DNA from: Chloroflexota bacterium
Lineage (GTDB): Bacteria > Chloroflexota > Anaerolineae > Anaerolineales > Anaerolineaceae
DNA length: 64,000 nt
Assembly (NCBI GenBank): GCA_021779955.1
Contig: JAJXZS010000048.1
Coordinates: 47,514-111,513, forward strand
Reading direction: 5' to 3'
Part shown: positions 35,800-42,969 of the stretch, one piece after another
Numbering within the stretch: position 1 is the stretch's first letter
How the letters are laid out: each line of letters begins with the position of its first letter
The notes under the pieces: generated by a model
Told to the model about the DNA's origin: nothing
Databases searched by the model: none
Seen by the model: only the letters and a program-made list of their open reading frames with translations
Translations under genes and position numbers: made by a program

Positions 35800-36210
35800 T
35801 CAACCGATCCAGACGGCTTCAGGAGGGCGCAAGTCATCAGGGACGAAATCGCGCAAATCCTGCTTGAATTCGATGATTAGATCGTGGGATTTGTCCCGGC
35901 TCAGCTTGACCGCCGGGTGGAGTTCGGGAAAATTGCCTTCGTGGATGTGGCCAACAAGGCCGGTGATCACCCGTTCCGCGTACCGCTTGTATTCGGCCAG
36001 CTCGCAAACAAGAGACCAGGCGCGTATCAGGCTCGGATGATCATCGTACGTCGTTCGGATGGTTTCCCATAGGAGTTCTTGCTGGGTGGCCGCTATCAAT
36101 TCGATGCATGAGGTCAGCAGATGCCTCTGGGCGATCTCGATGATGTGCCTGGGGTTCACCAGGATGACAGTGTCCGAGGGAGTTCGAGAGATAACGACCT
36201 GGTTCGTCAT
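35800..36210 (-). CDS. Phage protein, unknown function
   Basis: The 136-residue protein starts at MTNQVVISRTPSDTV, with AAAGGTAG upstream; the longer frame continues only into the degenerate upstream region. It is mixed alpha/beta with a helical centre (HIIEIAQRHLLTSCIELIAATQQELLWE). No motif recognised. It belongs to the early leftward block. Confidence 0.55.
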   Translation of the reverse strand: MTNQVVISRTPSDTVILVNPRHIIEIAQRHLLTSCIELIAATQQELLWETIRTTYDDHPSLIRAWSLVCELAEYKRYAERVITGLVGHIHEGNFPELHPAVKLSRDKSHDLIIEFKQDLRDFVPDDLRPPEAVWIG

Positions 36211-36714
36211 GCTTCTACCTTTCGATTGAATGCCCCTGGAATGGGGTGGGGGAGTGAAGATCTGCCGGTTACACGTCCGGCTCGCCGTCGGCTGCGAGGG
36301 GTAGCGCAGCCTTCCTTTTCGGCGATGCAACAATTTTGTAAGGTACTGCAAACTGGCGGTCAGGATTTGAACCTGATGGGCTTTTGGATTTCGCAACGGT
36401 TAGGTATCCGTCTGCCTGATTCGAGTAGGTGATCGATCCTGGGAGTCGCCCTTCCCTTTACCGTGTGTGTGCGTGTTCCCACCACGCCGCCGCCAGTGAC
36501 TTCAAAATGCCATCCGCAAGATCCGCCAGACTGTCGACCAGTCGAAACGGATCAGCGAACGAAAAAGGGTCTTGCGTACTACGATCCGGTTCATGCTTTT
36601 CTTCATCTCACCTCCTTGGGTAAGGGGCGCAACCCGCCGGCAGGGTCCGGCCAAGTTCCAATGCTCACAACCTGTAAAGTAAGCCGGAAGTGCACCCGGC
36701 GGATTGCCTGTGGA
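36211..36714. other. Stretch of about 500 bp without a gene, containing a tRNA-like remnant
   Basis: No convincing coding frame is seen on either strand. On the minus strand, 36345-36410 holds a T-arm (TCAGG/CCTGA with loop TTCAAAT) and a hairpin resembling an anticodon arm (GACGG/CCGTT). No acceptor stem can be formed, so this looks like a decayed or chance tRNA-like element. Confidence 0.4.
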
Positions 36715-36951
36715 TCACATCGTTGTCGGTTGGTACTTGCGCCGCGCCGGCAATGTCGACTTTGCTCCCTGCCGTTCCAGAAGCCTGAGCGCCTTCTGCA
36801 GTTTCAGCGAAGCCTCAAGCATTTCCTTCTGGTTCGGTTGAGGCAGCCGTGGGATCACTTTCTCGACGATCACCGCCGCGTCATTGATGTGTTCTGCTGC
36901 CGCGTCACGGTCTTCAGCCGCATTTGTCGGCCATTCTCTCGGTCCTGTCAT
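36715..36951 (-). CDS. Small helical phage protein
   Basis: The 78-residue protein starts at MTGPREWPTNAAED, with GGAGGAAGAG as ribosome site; a TTG further upstream would overlap that site. It is mainly helical with an acidic N-terminus and a basic C-terminus (RQGAKSTLPARRKY). No family recognised. Confidence 0.55.
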   Translation of the reverse strand: MTGPREWPTNAAEDRDAAAEHINDAAVIVEKVIPRLPQPNQKEMLEASLKLQKALRLLERQGAKSTLPARRKYQPTTM

Positions 36952-36973
36952 AATCTCTTCCTCCAAGTTCTTC

Positions 36974-37003
36974 CGAAATCGCGCCTTTTTCCAACCGATT
37001 TCG
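36974..37003. other. Leader hairpin before the 78-residue gene
   Basis: CGAAATCG and CGATTTCG form a perfect 8-bp inverted repeat with a 14-nt loop. It lies about 20 bp upstream of the minus-strand start and lacks a T-run. Confidence 0.5.
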
Positions 37004-37083
37004 ATCTTTCTTATGATCCGTCAATAAGTACCGGTAATATGGGATCACACCGGCTTCGTCAGGGCCGGGAAATACCGAAAGGA

Positions 37084-37380
37084 TCAAAGATGCTTCAATA
37101 CCCCGTCTGCGCCCTTCGCAACCACGCTGCGCTGTGTCAGTTTGGAATTCAGAAGATTGATGATCAACGCCGCCATTTCAGAGCGCCAATCGTTGTAGGT
37201 GAGCTCAACTGCCAGCATAAAGCCGTAATTGGGTTTGGTCTTTCCCCGCTCCCACAAGTTGACCGCCTGTTTGCCCAAGGTTGCACCGGGAAGACCGTCT
37301 GTCAACTGGGTGGCAAATGCCTCCTGGGTGAGGTGGTTCTGTTTTCGATAGTTCTTGATAATTTCAGGAATAGATTGCAT
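37084..37380 (-). CDS. HTH (Cro/CI-type) regulator, first leftward early gene
   Basis: The 98-residue protein has an XRE-type helix-turn-helix near 5-55 (IIKNYRKQNHLTQEAFATQLTD, then GKQAVNLWERGKTKPN). It is divergent from the 37483 gene. A clear promoter and a palindromic operator candidate lie between them, the classic layout of a lysis/lysogeny switch. It could be the Cro-like or the repressor partner; which one is not decidable here. No ribosome site is obvious. Confidence 0.78.
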   Translation of the reverse strand: MQSIPEIIKNYRKQNHLTQEAFATQLTDGLPGATLGKQAVNLWERGKTKPNYGFMLAVELTYNDWRSEMAALIINLLNSKLTQRSVVAKGADGVLKHL

Positions 37381-37395
37381 TCACTTGTCCACTTC

Positions 37396-37409
37396 ATTAG
37401 CGAGCTAAT
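37396..37409. promoter_or_regulatory. Operator candidate in the genetic switch
   Basis: ATTAGC-GA-GCTAAT is a 6+2+6 palindrome at the expected start of the leftward transcript. A third ATTAGC half-site is at 37415-37420, overlapping the -10 element. Confidence 0.6.
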
Positions 37410-37412
37410 AAT

Positions 37413-37440
37413 ATATTAGCACAATAATGAATATTGTCAA
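37413..37440 (-). promoter_or_regulatory. Leftward early promoter
   Basis: On the minus strand a perfect TTGACA and TAATAT are separated by 16 bp. It would drive the leftward early genes starting at 37380. Confidence 0.75.
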
Positions 37441-37482
37441 GTGGTTGTACTTTATATAGCTAAGGAAGTAATATTGTTTTCG

Positions 37483-37911
37483 ATGAATGATGATGTAAAA
37501 CGCGAGCACGCCCGCTGGTTCAATCGCGCATTTGTTAGGTGGCAAGCCGCCGATGGTTCAAGGAAGACTATCGAAGATTTCGCGCAGCACCTCGGCTATA
37601 AACAGCCGCGAGTTAGCCATTATTTGAGCGGCCGATATGTTCCTCCTTATGAGGTGGAATTGAATATTTGCCGAAGGCTGAACGACTATGAAGGGATGAG
37701 GATTCTGGGCTACCCCGTGCCAATCGATCACTCAGCTTATCCGGAAGACTTCCGGCATCGTCTAGAAGCTGCTGAGGAAGAAGTAAATAAGGTCTTTGCC
37801 GAGCGGGGCTTAACAGGTGAAATGCCCGAGGCTGAGAGAATAACTATCGAAATCTTCGAAAAGTGGGGTTTCAAATATACTTCAACAGATGAACTCAAAG
37901 ACGAAGATTGA
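37483..37911 (+). CDS. HTH regulator, divergent partner in the switch
   Basis: The 142-residue protein has an HTH near 10-60 (WFNRAFVRWQAADG, TIEDFAQHLGYKQPRVSHYLSGRYVPP) and a C-terminal helical tail. It is a good candidate for the prophage repressor or an accessory regulator. The ATG at 37483 is used, but a TTG at 37474 has a better placed AAGGAAG. It is transcribed away from the 37380 gene across an operator-rich spacer. Confidence 0.7.
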   Translation: MNDDVKREHARWFNRAFVRWQAADGSRKTIEDFAQHLGYKQPRVSHYLSGRYVPPYEVELNICRRLNDYEGMRILGYPVPIDHSAYPEDFRHRLEAAEEEVNKVFAERGLTGEMPEAERITIEIFEKWGFKYTSTDELKDED

Positions 37912-38120
37912 GCATATACAAAATTTAAGCGCTTCATTAATACCCCTTATCACAAAGAAACTGCAATGATTTTATTATAGTACACTCGTTCTAAATTGCA
38001 ACATATAAATATTCGGTAGCTCCTTTCGCAAGTAATAAAATAGTAAAGCTATTGTACAGCTTATTATGAAAAGTATTCTCATGGCAACAAAACGAACATC
38101 ACAGCGGACACAGAATTCAC

Positions 38121-38130
38121 CACAATTGTG
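38121..38130. promoter_or_regulatory. Palindromic operator candidate upstream of the third HTH gene
   Basis: CACAATTGTG is a perfect 10-bp palindrome directly before the ATG at 38134, where a bound regulator would block expression. Confidence 0.4.
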
Positions 38131-38133
38131 TAC

Positions 38134-38505
38134 ATGGGATACAACGCGAACTTTGCTACCTGGTTGCAGCAGGAACTCGACCTGCGAGGCTGGAACCAAT
38201 CTGATTTATCGAAAGCGGCGGGAGTTGCAAGGAGTACGATCAGCAATATTCTGAATATGCAGCGTTCTCCCGGACCGGCAGTATGCCTTGCAGTTGCCAA
38301 TGCCCTCAAATTGCCGCCTGCTGTTGTTTTTATCAGAGCAGGTTTGATGCCAGAAGTGCAGGGAATGGGCCATATCCAGGAAGAGGTTATTTATAAGCTT
38401 ACAAAACTGTCAACCGAAAAGCAGCAAACCGTTCTCGATCTGGTCGACAGCCTGCTGGCCAGGTCAGAAAAAGAATCCCGTAAGGCCGGCAAGGGCGCAC
38501 CCTGA
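38134..38505 (+). CDS. HTH (XRE-type) regulator
   Basis: The 123-residue protein has an XRE HTH near 5-60 (FATWLQQELDLRGWNQSDLSKAAGVARSTISNILN, then GPAVCLAVANALKLPPAVVF). A C-terminal helical segment ends in a basic tail. The layout is that of short single-domain repressors. It is the first gene of the rightward block with the exonuclease and NYN genes. The ATG at 38134 overlaps a palindrome and has no strong ribosome site. Confidence 0.75.
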   Translation: MGYNANFATWLQQELDLRGWNQSDLSKAAGVARSTISNILNMQRSPGPAVCLAVANALKLPPAVVFIRAGLMPEVQGMGHIQEEVIYKLTKLSTEKQQTVLDLVDSLLARSEKESRKAGKGAP

Positions 38506-38567
38506 GTCTTGCCCGGCGAACGTGTCAGGGGGAAAACGAGAAGCAATCGAACATAAGCGGGGCGATC

Positions 38568-39485
38568 ATGAATGAATTCATCGCTTTGGACGTAGAAACG
38601 GCAAATGAGAATTATTGGAGCATATGCCAGGTGGGGTTGGTTTTCTTCCGCGATAATCAAATCGTTGATACTTGGGGAACACTGGTAAATCCGGAAACTT
38701 ATTTTTCGGGCTTCAATATTGGCGTTCATGGCATTACGGAGAATAAGACCAGGAACTCGCCAAAGCTCATAGAAATGTACGATCTTGTGCTTCATAAAAT
38801 TGGCGACGGCATTGTTGCTCATCATATGCCGTTTGACCGATTAGCTTTTTCCAGATGCGCCGAACGAACAAATAAACCAATGCCTAAATGCCGCTGGGTC
38901 GATACCGCACGTGTTGCAAGAAACACATGGCAGGAAGTGAGCCAGAGGGGTTATAGCCTAGCAAATCTTTCGTCTTTGATGGCTATCAATCTCGAACATC
39001 ATCATGATGCTGTCGAAGATGCACGCGCTGCCGGCCTTATCCTGGTAAAAGCTGCACAAAAATCAGGCATTCCGTTTGATGACTGGATCTCGGGTTATTT
39101 CGAATATTGCGGGTGCAGCGATGGCACTCAAAGGGTCGTTCTCAATAACCGAGTGGCTCTCGGTCTCAACGAAAAAGAATTTCGCAAGCTAGCCAATTCA
39201 GAACCCGACCCGAGAGGTCCATTATTTGGAGAAGTAGTTGTCTTTACCGGACAACTATCGATTTCTAGAATGGAAGCTGCCCAGGTAGCCTATAAAATGG
39301 GATGTAATATCGACACCGGCGTAACCAGGAATACGACTTTACTTGTTGTTGGTGATCAAGATCAAAGGCTACTGGCCGGCTATGAAAAGAGCTCAAAGCA
39401 TAGAAAAGCCGAGGAACTTCGATCAAAAGGTCAAGATATTCGTATCATTGGTGAAGTAGATTTCATGGCCATGATCCATTATTGA
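38568..39485 (+). CDS. DnaQ-like 3'-5' exonuclease with C-terminal BRCT domain
   Basis: The 305-residue protein has an N-terminal DEDDh exonuclease domain (about 1-165). Exo I is FIALDVETAN (Asp, Glu), Exo II lies in AHHMPFDRLAF, and Exo III is HHDAVEDARAA (His, Asp). After a linker, a BRCT domain occupies about 220-305 (GPLFGEVVVFTGQLSISRMEAAQVAYKMG, TLLVVGDQD). This pairing also occurs in host DNA polymerase III epsilon-like proteins. It may proofread or trim DNA ends; the BRCT domain probably binds DNA ends or phosphoproteins. As cargo in the rightward prophage block, it may be a fitness or defence gene. Confidence 0.85.
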   Translation: MNEFIALDVETANENYWSICQVGLVFFRDNQIVDTWGTLVNPETYFSGFNIGVHGITENKTRNSPKLIEMYDLVLHKIGDGIVAHHMPFDRLAFSRCAERTNKPMPKCRWVDTARVARNTWQEVSQRGYSLANLSSLMAINLEHHHDAVEDARAAGLILVKAAQKSGIPFDDWISGYFEYCGCSDGTQRVVLNNRVALGLNEKEFRKLANSEPDPRGPLFGEVVVFTGQLSISRMEAAQVAYKMGCNIDTGVTRNTTLLVVGDQDQRLLAGYEKSSKHRKAEELRSKGQDIRIIGEVDFMAMIHY

Positions 39486-39588
39486 TTTCCCAAAATCATC
39501 AAGCAAAAGGCCATTCGAGCCGAAGTAGGTTGAAAGAGTCTTGTTGTAAATCGATCTATAGCCGCTTATCTTTGAAAAGGAGAAGTTT

Positions 39589-40014
39589 ATGGATCTCAAT
39601 GAGATGATCAAGTCAAAAGAACCCTATGAGTTCGAAAATGCTCTGAATCAGATTCCAAAGAAAAACCGGCAGCGATTCATTCGGGCTCGCAAGGATGGCT
39701 ACCTTGTTTTCAATGCGCGAGAGCGCAAAATCAATGATCTCTATTACAAGTATTGTGAAGAATCATATAGACCAATAATCTTGGTCAAAATTCACAAGAG
39801 TCAAGCTGACTTTAGGATTGATATGATTTCTCGGGCAATTAAGAACGAGCAAGTTCCTCCAGCGTTGCTTGACGTAATAGCAAAGCAATTGAACATTGCA
39901 CGCAAGAACAATGATGAATTAAGTCCTGGATTTGTCGACCTGAAAGGGATCTCCCAGGCCGATGCTGAATATCTGGCAAAAGCATCTGCAAGAGCATTTG
40001 GTCTTTGCGAATGA
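39589..40014 (+). CDS. Protein of unknown function in the rightward prophage block
   Basis: The 141-residue protein is charged and helical, with a Lys/Arg-rich N-terminal half (IPKKNRQRFIRARKDGYLVFNARERKIN) and a C-terminal helix pair. AAAAGGAGAAG precedes the ATG, an excellent ribosome site. It lies between the exonuclease-BRCT gene and the NYN gene on the same strand. I recognise no family; RNA binding is possible from the basic start. Confidence 0.6.
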   Translation: MDLNEMIKSKEPYEFENALNQIPKKNRQRFIRARKDGYLVFNARERKINDLYYKYCEESYRPIILVKIHKSQADFRIDMISRAIKNEQVPPALLDVIAKQLNIARKNNDELSPGFVDLKGISQADAEYLAKASARAFGLCE

Positions 40015-40093
40015 AACTTTTCGATATCGGGATCCTGAAAGTTAACTACAACGTTGATTAAATGATCAAAAAGGGTCAATAACAGCATGAAAA

Positions 40094-40148
40094 ATAGCGT
40101 TTCGCTATACAAAAGCTATACAAATGCTTACAAAAGTATTGCATTTGT
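40094..40148. promoter_or_regulatory. Cluster of inverted and direct repeats before the NYN promoter
   Basis: ATAGCG-TTT-CGCTAT (40094-40108) is followed by two copies of GCTATACAAA (40104-40114 and 40115-40124). An inverted pair ACAAATGC/GCATTTGT spans 40120-40148, covering the -35 element of the promoter. This looks like an operator region. Confidence 0.5.
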
Positions 40149-40167
40149 AGACATTCTCGTGTATACT
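40139..40167 (+). promoter_or_regulatory. Promoter of the hairpin RNA and NYN gene
   Basis: TTGCAT and TATACT are separated by exactly 17 bp. The start point would be about 40173, at the beginning of the repeated linker GCGATA. Confidence 0.65.
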
Positions 40168-40171
40168 CACT

Positions 40172-40250
40172 GCGATAAGACTCCCCGCCGTTACACCCGC
40201 CAACGGTGGGCGATAGACTCCCCAGAGTTACAATGTAACTCTGGGCGATT
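40172..40250 (+). ncRNA. Tandem two-hairpin RNA leader with shared linker, upstream of the NYN gene
   Basis: Each of two units has the linker GCGATA(A)GACTCC, then a hairpin, then GGGCGAT. Hairpin 1 pairs CCCGCCGTT with AACGGTGGG (9 bp, one G-T pair). Hairpin 2 pairs CCCAGAGTTAC with GTAACTCTGGG (11 bp). The stem sequences differ completely while the linkers are almost identical, and no T-run follows, so this is not a terminator. It is transcribed from its own promoter and ends just before the NYN ribosome site. No known RNA family is recognised. Confidence 0.5.
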
Positions 40251-40267
40251 TGTTTAAGGGAGGATAA

Positions 40268-40810
40268 ATGGAAGGTGAAAGAGTTGCAATCTTCATCGAT
40301 GGAGCCAATTTGTTTCATGCTTTGCTGCAGGATTTTTCAAATCCCAATCTCGATTATGAACTGTTCGCAAAAAAACTCTTGAACGGAAGGACCTTGGTTC
40401 GGGTTTATTTTTACACCGCACTTCCCGATCAGGAGCAAGATCCAGAGCGATATCAAAAACAACAGAAATTCACAGCTGCCCTGTCAAGGAAGGACTATTT
40501 CTCTGTAGTGCTTGGTCGATTGGAAAAACGACCAACAGGCTATGTGGAAAAAGGGGTTGATATCTCTCTGGCCGTTGATATGTTGGAAATGGCTTTCAGA
40601 GAGGCATATGATACGGCGATCGTGATCAGCGGAGATGGCGACTTTGCCAAGGCGGTCGAAGTTGTAAAGAGATTGGGAAAACATGTCGAAAACGCTTCAA
40701 CAAAAAGCTGCTTATCGCGACATTTGCAGTCGGAGTGCGATAAGACAACAGTCCTCACTGCTGCTTATTTGAAAGATTGTTGGAGGCCTAAAACTCCAAG
40801 CAAAACCTAG
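40268..40810 (+). CDS. NYN-domain (LabA-like) ribonuclease
   Basis: The 180-residue protein is a PIN-like NYN domain: RVAIFIDGANLFHAL (first catalytic Asp), YFYTALP, GVDISLAVDMLEMAF (second Asp), and TAIVISGDGDFAKAVEVVKRLGK (third Asp). These are the acidic residues that bind Mg2+ in PIN/NYN ribonucleases. It has no extra domain. GGGAGG lies eight bases before the ATG. The promoter and double-hairpin RNA directly upstream suggest the RNA is its substrate or regulator. A terminator follows at 40838. The nuclease fold is firm; the RNA link is inferred from position. Confidence 0.88.
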   Translation: MEGERVAIFIDGANLFHALLQDFSNPNLDYELFAKKLLNGRTLVRVYFYTALPDQEQDPERYQKQQKFTAALSRKDYFSVVLGRLEKRPTGYVEKGVDISLAVDMLEMAFREAYDTAIVISGDGDFAKAVEVVKRLGKHVENASTKSCLSRHLQSECDKTTVLTAAYLKDCWRPKTPSKT

Positions 40811-40837
40811 AATTCGGTGTGAAAGAATCATCGATAA

Positions 40838-40868
40838 AAAATCCCCCGGCTCATCACCGAGGGATTTT
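40838..40868. terminator. Bidirectional terminator between NYN and endolysin genes
   Basis: AAAATCCC pairs with GGGATTTT, with three further pairs inside, and A and T runs flank it. It separates the rightward block from the end of the leftward late operon. Confidence 0.85.
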
Positions 40869-40884
40869 CACTTTAAAGTAAACC

Positions 40885-41943
40885 TCACGATACCTGCACC
40901 AGCTTCGACCCATTGAACTCGGCGCAGATCCATTGCTCAAAGCCGATCCTCAGCCAGGGATTGCCCCTGGAATCATGCGCGGATTCCATCACATCGATTG
41001 GCGGCTCGCTCTTGAGCAGAACCCACGGCGTGCCATTGAGAGAATACTGGGCAGCCGCGGTACCAATTCCATTGCGCACGTTCACCGAGGTGATCACCTG
41101 GGCCAGCTTCCCTGCAGGATTGGTGATCGGAATGGGCGCATCCTCGATCGGAGCCGGTTGTGTAGGAACGGAGATCTTCCCCAGCCACGCAGAATATTCC
41201 TGCTCGGTGCCGTTGAAAATATCCGCGTCGACGTACCCCGGGCAGCCAAGCAGCGTTCCAATTAGCCTTGAACCGTATTGCCAGATGGTTGCCTTTGGAT
41301 ATGCTCCAAAATCGGGTTTCAGATAAGCCGATAGCTCTGCAGCGCTCAGGAAGTGAGTGATCTCGGGTTGGTACGTCTTTCCAGCCGCCACCCTGCTTCC
41401 GTCGAAGAAAACCATATCGCGGGTCGCTGTCAGCAGTTTATACCGCGGGATCATCCCAAACCCCTCGGTGAAGTTCTTCATGTAAGCCGCAACCCAGCCG
41501 GCGATGTAATCACCCCCAAATTTCCTGCCCAGTTCCTTCATCCGGGTATGGAAAGCGAGTGCGATCTTGAGGATCCTTCCCACGTTGAAGAGCGTGATCT
41601 TCGGCCATGCGGCGCCCTCGTTGGTTTCCGTGTCCAGGAGATACCCCGCTTGCCCTGGGTTATCTTGGGTCGTGTAGTGGAAGAAATCCGCCTGCCGTCT
41701 TCCAAACTCGATCTCTGTCCCGAAAATGTAATTGGCGTAATCCAGGAAGTGGGTACATCCCGTGTCTTTGCCCGCACGGATCGCGCCGGCGCGATGGCTC
41801 CGGAACATCGGATCGACATGGTTGACACCCTGGGTTGCCTTCACAAAGACAAATCGCAGATTGGGGATCGCCCTTACTTTGTCCCAATCGATGATCGCCT
41901 GCCAAGCCGAAATGTCGATGCCTTGAATTTGATCGTTGTACAT
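40885..41943 (-). CDS. Endolysin: GH25 muramidase with C-terminal SH3-like domain
   Basis: The 352-residue protein has a GH25 lysozyme domain (about 5-230) beginning QGIDISAWQ and containing LLDTETNEG, the acidic pair of the active site. A linker and an SH3-like domain (about 275-352, VITSVNVRNGIGTAA, PWLRIGFEQWICAEFNG) probably bind the cell wall. It cleaves the N-acetylmuramic acid linkage at lysis. It is the last gene of the late leftward operon, with the terminator just behind. The holin candidates lie 18 kb away at the other end of the late genes. Confidence 0.9.
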   Translation of the reverse strand: MYNDQIQGIDISAWQAIIDWDKVRAIPNLRFVFVKATQGVNHVDPMFRSHRAGAIRAGKDTGCTHFLDYANYIFGTEIEFGRRQADFFHYTTQDNPGQAGYLLDTETNEGAAWPKITLFNVGRILKIALAFHTRMKELGRKFGGDYIAGWVAAYMKNFTEGFGMIPRYKLLTATRDMVFFDGSRVAAGKTYQPEITHFLSAAELSAYLKPDFGAYPKATIWQYGSRLIGTLLGCPGYVDADIFNGTEQEYSAWLGKISVPTQPAPIEDAPIPITNPAGKLAQVITSVNVRNGIGTAAAQYSLNGTPWVLLKSEPPIDVMESAHDSRGNPWLRIGFEQWICAEFNGSKLVQVS

Positions 41944-41966
41944 CCTTCACCTCCACCAATAAATTT

Positions 41967-42542
41967 TCAGATCCACATCAGGCAGTTGCCCATATTCCAT
42001 GCCCGGTATGGGATCACCACAAAAGAATCGCCCTGCACCACGCCGCCGGCGTTGGCATCACTTGCCGTGCAGGGGATCAAGATCGAGCTGCTCGCCTTAT
42101 GCCCCAGCTGGTAATAAGTCGAGTTGTAGTCGTAGGTCATATCAGCCCCGTCCACGGTAAGGTGATGCCCTGCCGTCGTGGTCGTTCCCGCGGTTTGCAA
42201 ACCGATCACCAGGCTCGCGCCGATCCCCGCCAGGCTGAAGCTATCCAGGCCGGACGCATTCGCTCCCGAACGGGACGCCCCGGCATCATAAGCGTCCCCC
42301 AGGCAGTAGAACCACCCTGGCGACCCGCTCGATGCATAGACCAGGTTGCCTGACGGCGGCAGAATGTACTTCCTCAGCGATGCAAACGTGCTGTAGTTGG
42401 TGATCAGCGGCATGCTCACCCCGCCCAGCGTCGCCGGTTGGTTGGCAAACTGGGCGCAGATGATCAGCTTCGTCCCGACCGGAACGGTAAGCGATCCCAA
42501 ATGCGCAACCTGCGCGTAACTCAAAATCACCGGATAGATCAT
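41967..42542 (-). CDS. Phage structural protein, tail-tip or fibre accessory
   Basis: The 191-residue protein is strand-rich with Gly, Ser and Thr repeats (SLTVPVGTKLIICAQFANQPATLGG, LVIGLQTAGTTTTAGHHLTV). This is typical of virion decoration or fibre proteins. It overlaps the preceding gene by 4 bp and lies between the tail genes and the endolysin. No precise family is recognised. Confidence 0.55.
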   Translation of the reverse strand: MIYPVILSYAQVAHLGSLTVPVGTKLIICAQFANQPATLGGVSMPLITNYSTFASLRKYILPPSGNLVYASSGSPGWFYCLGDAYDAGASRSGANASGLDSFSLAGIGASLVIGLQTAGTTTTAGHHLTVDGADMTYDYNSTYYQLGHKASSSILIPCTASDANAGGVVQGDSFVVIPYRAWNMGNCLMWI

Positions 42543-42961
42543 GGCAATCCGTACTCCAGCGCCACCAGTAATCCCTTTGGTTTGGTTGTGGACTGAGCCG
42601 TTACGTAAACCTTGATCTCGTTATCGGTCGCAACATCATCATAAGCGGCGTTGACCGTTCCCGGCGTTCCCACCCTGGCCCCGCTCGCGATGCTGATCGC
42701 AGTGGATAGGCAATCATTCGCGGGGTATTTGGTCAGATTGCGTACCTGCACCGTGGTCGAGTTTGTGAGCCCGGCGACTTCCACATACGCCTGCGCTCGC
42801 TTGAGGATGTAACCGTTGATCGTGCTCGGCGCCCGGAACGTCCAGATCCCCGTGATAGTATCGACCTCCTGCAGCTTGTCGATCATCCAGAATTCGATGA
42901 CTTTGATCACCGCCGCTTTGACGTCCGCCGCTGTCGCCTGTTGCCCTGTGGTAATTGCCAT
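42539..42961 (-). CDS. Phage tail-associated protein, unknown
   Basis: The 140-residue protein is strand-rich in its C-terminal two thirds (RAQAYVEVAGLTNSTTVQVRNLTKYPAN) after a helical start. Such proteins attach to tail tips or fibres. GGAGG precedes the ATG. Role inferred from position only. Confidence 0.55.
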   Translation of the reverse strand: MAITTGQQATAADVKAAVIKVIEFWMIDKLQEVDTITGIWTFRAPSTINGYILKRAQAYVEVAGLTNSTTVQVRNLTKYPANDCLSTAISIASGARVGTPGTVNAAYDDVATDNEIKVYVTAQSTTKPKGLLVALEYGLP

Positions 42962-42969
42962 GTGCCCTC

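Noticed and set aside
36345..36440. A functional tRNA gene
   Set aside because: No acceptor stem forms with the 3' part and the anticodon-like loop has the wrong size.
36463..37419. A 318-codon open frame on the plus strand
   Set aside because: It runs antisense to the HTH gene and the 78-residue gene, has odd Cys/Arg/His composition, no ribosome site and no family features.
40172..40250. Reading the two hairpins before the NYN gene as a terminator
   Set aside because: No T-run follows either stem and they lie between a promoter and the gene's ribosome site.
40172..40250. Reading the two units as the start of a CRISPR array
   Set aside because: Only two units exist, the shared part is a short linker and the variable parts are palindromes, unlike spacers. 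No cas genes are present.
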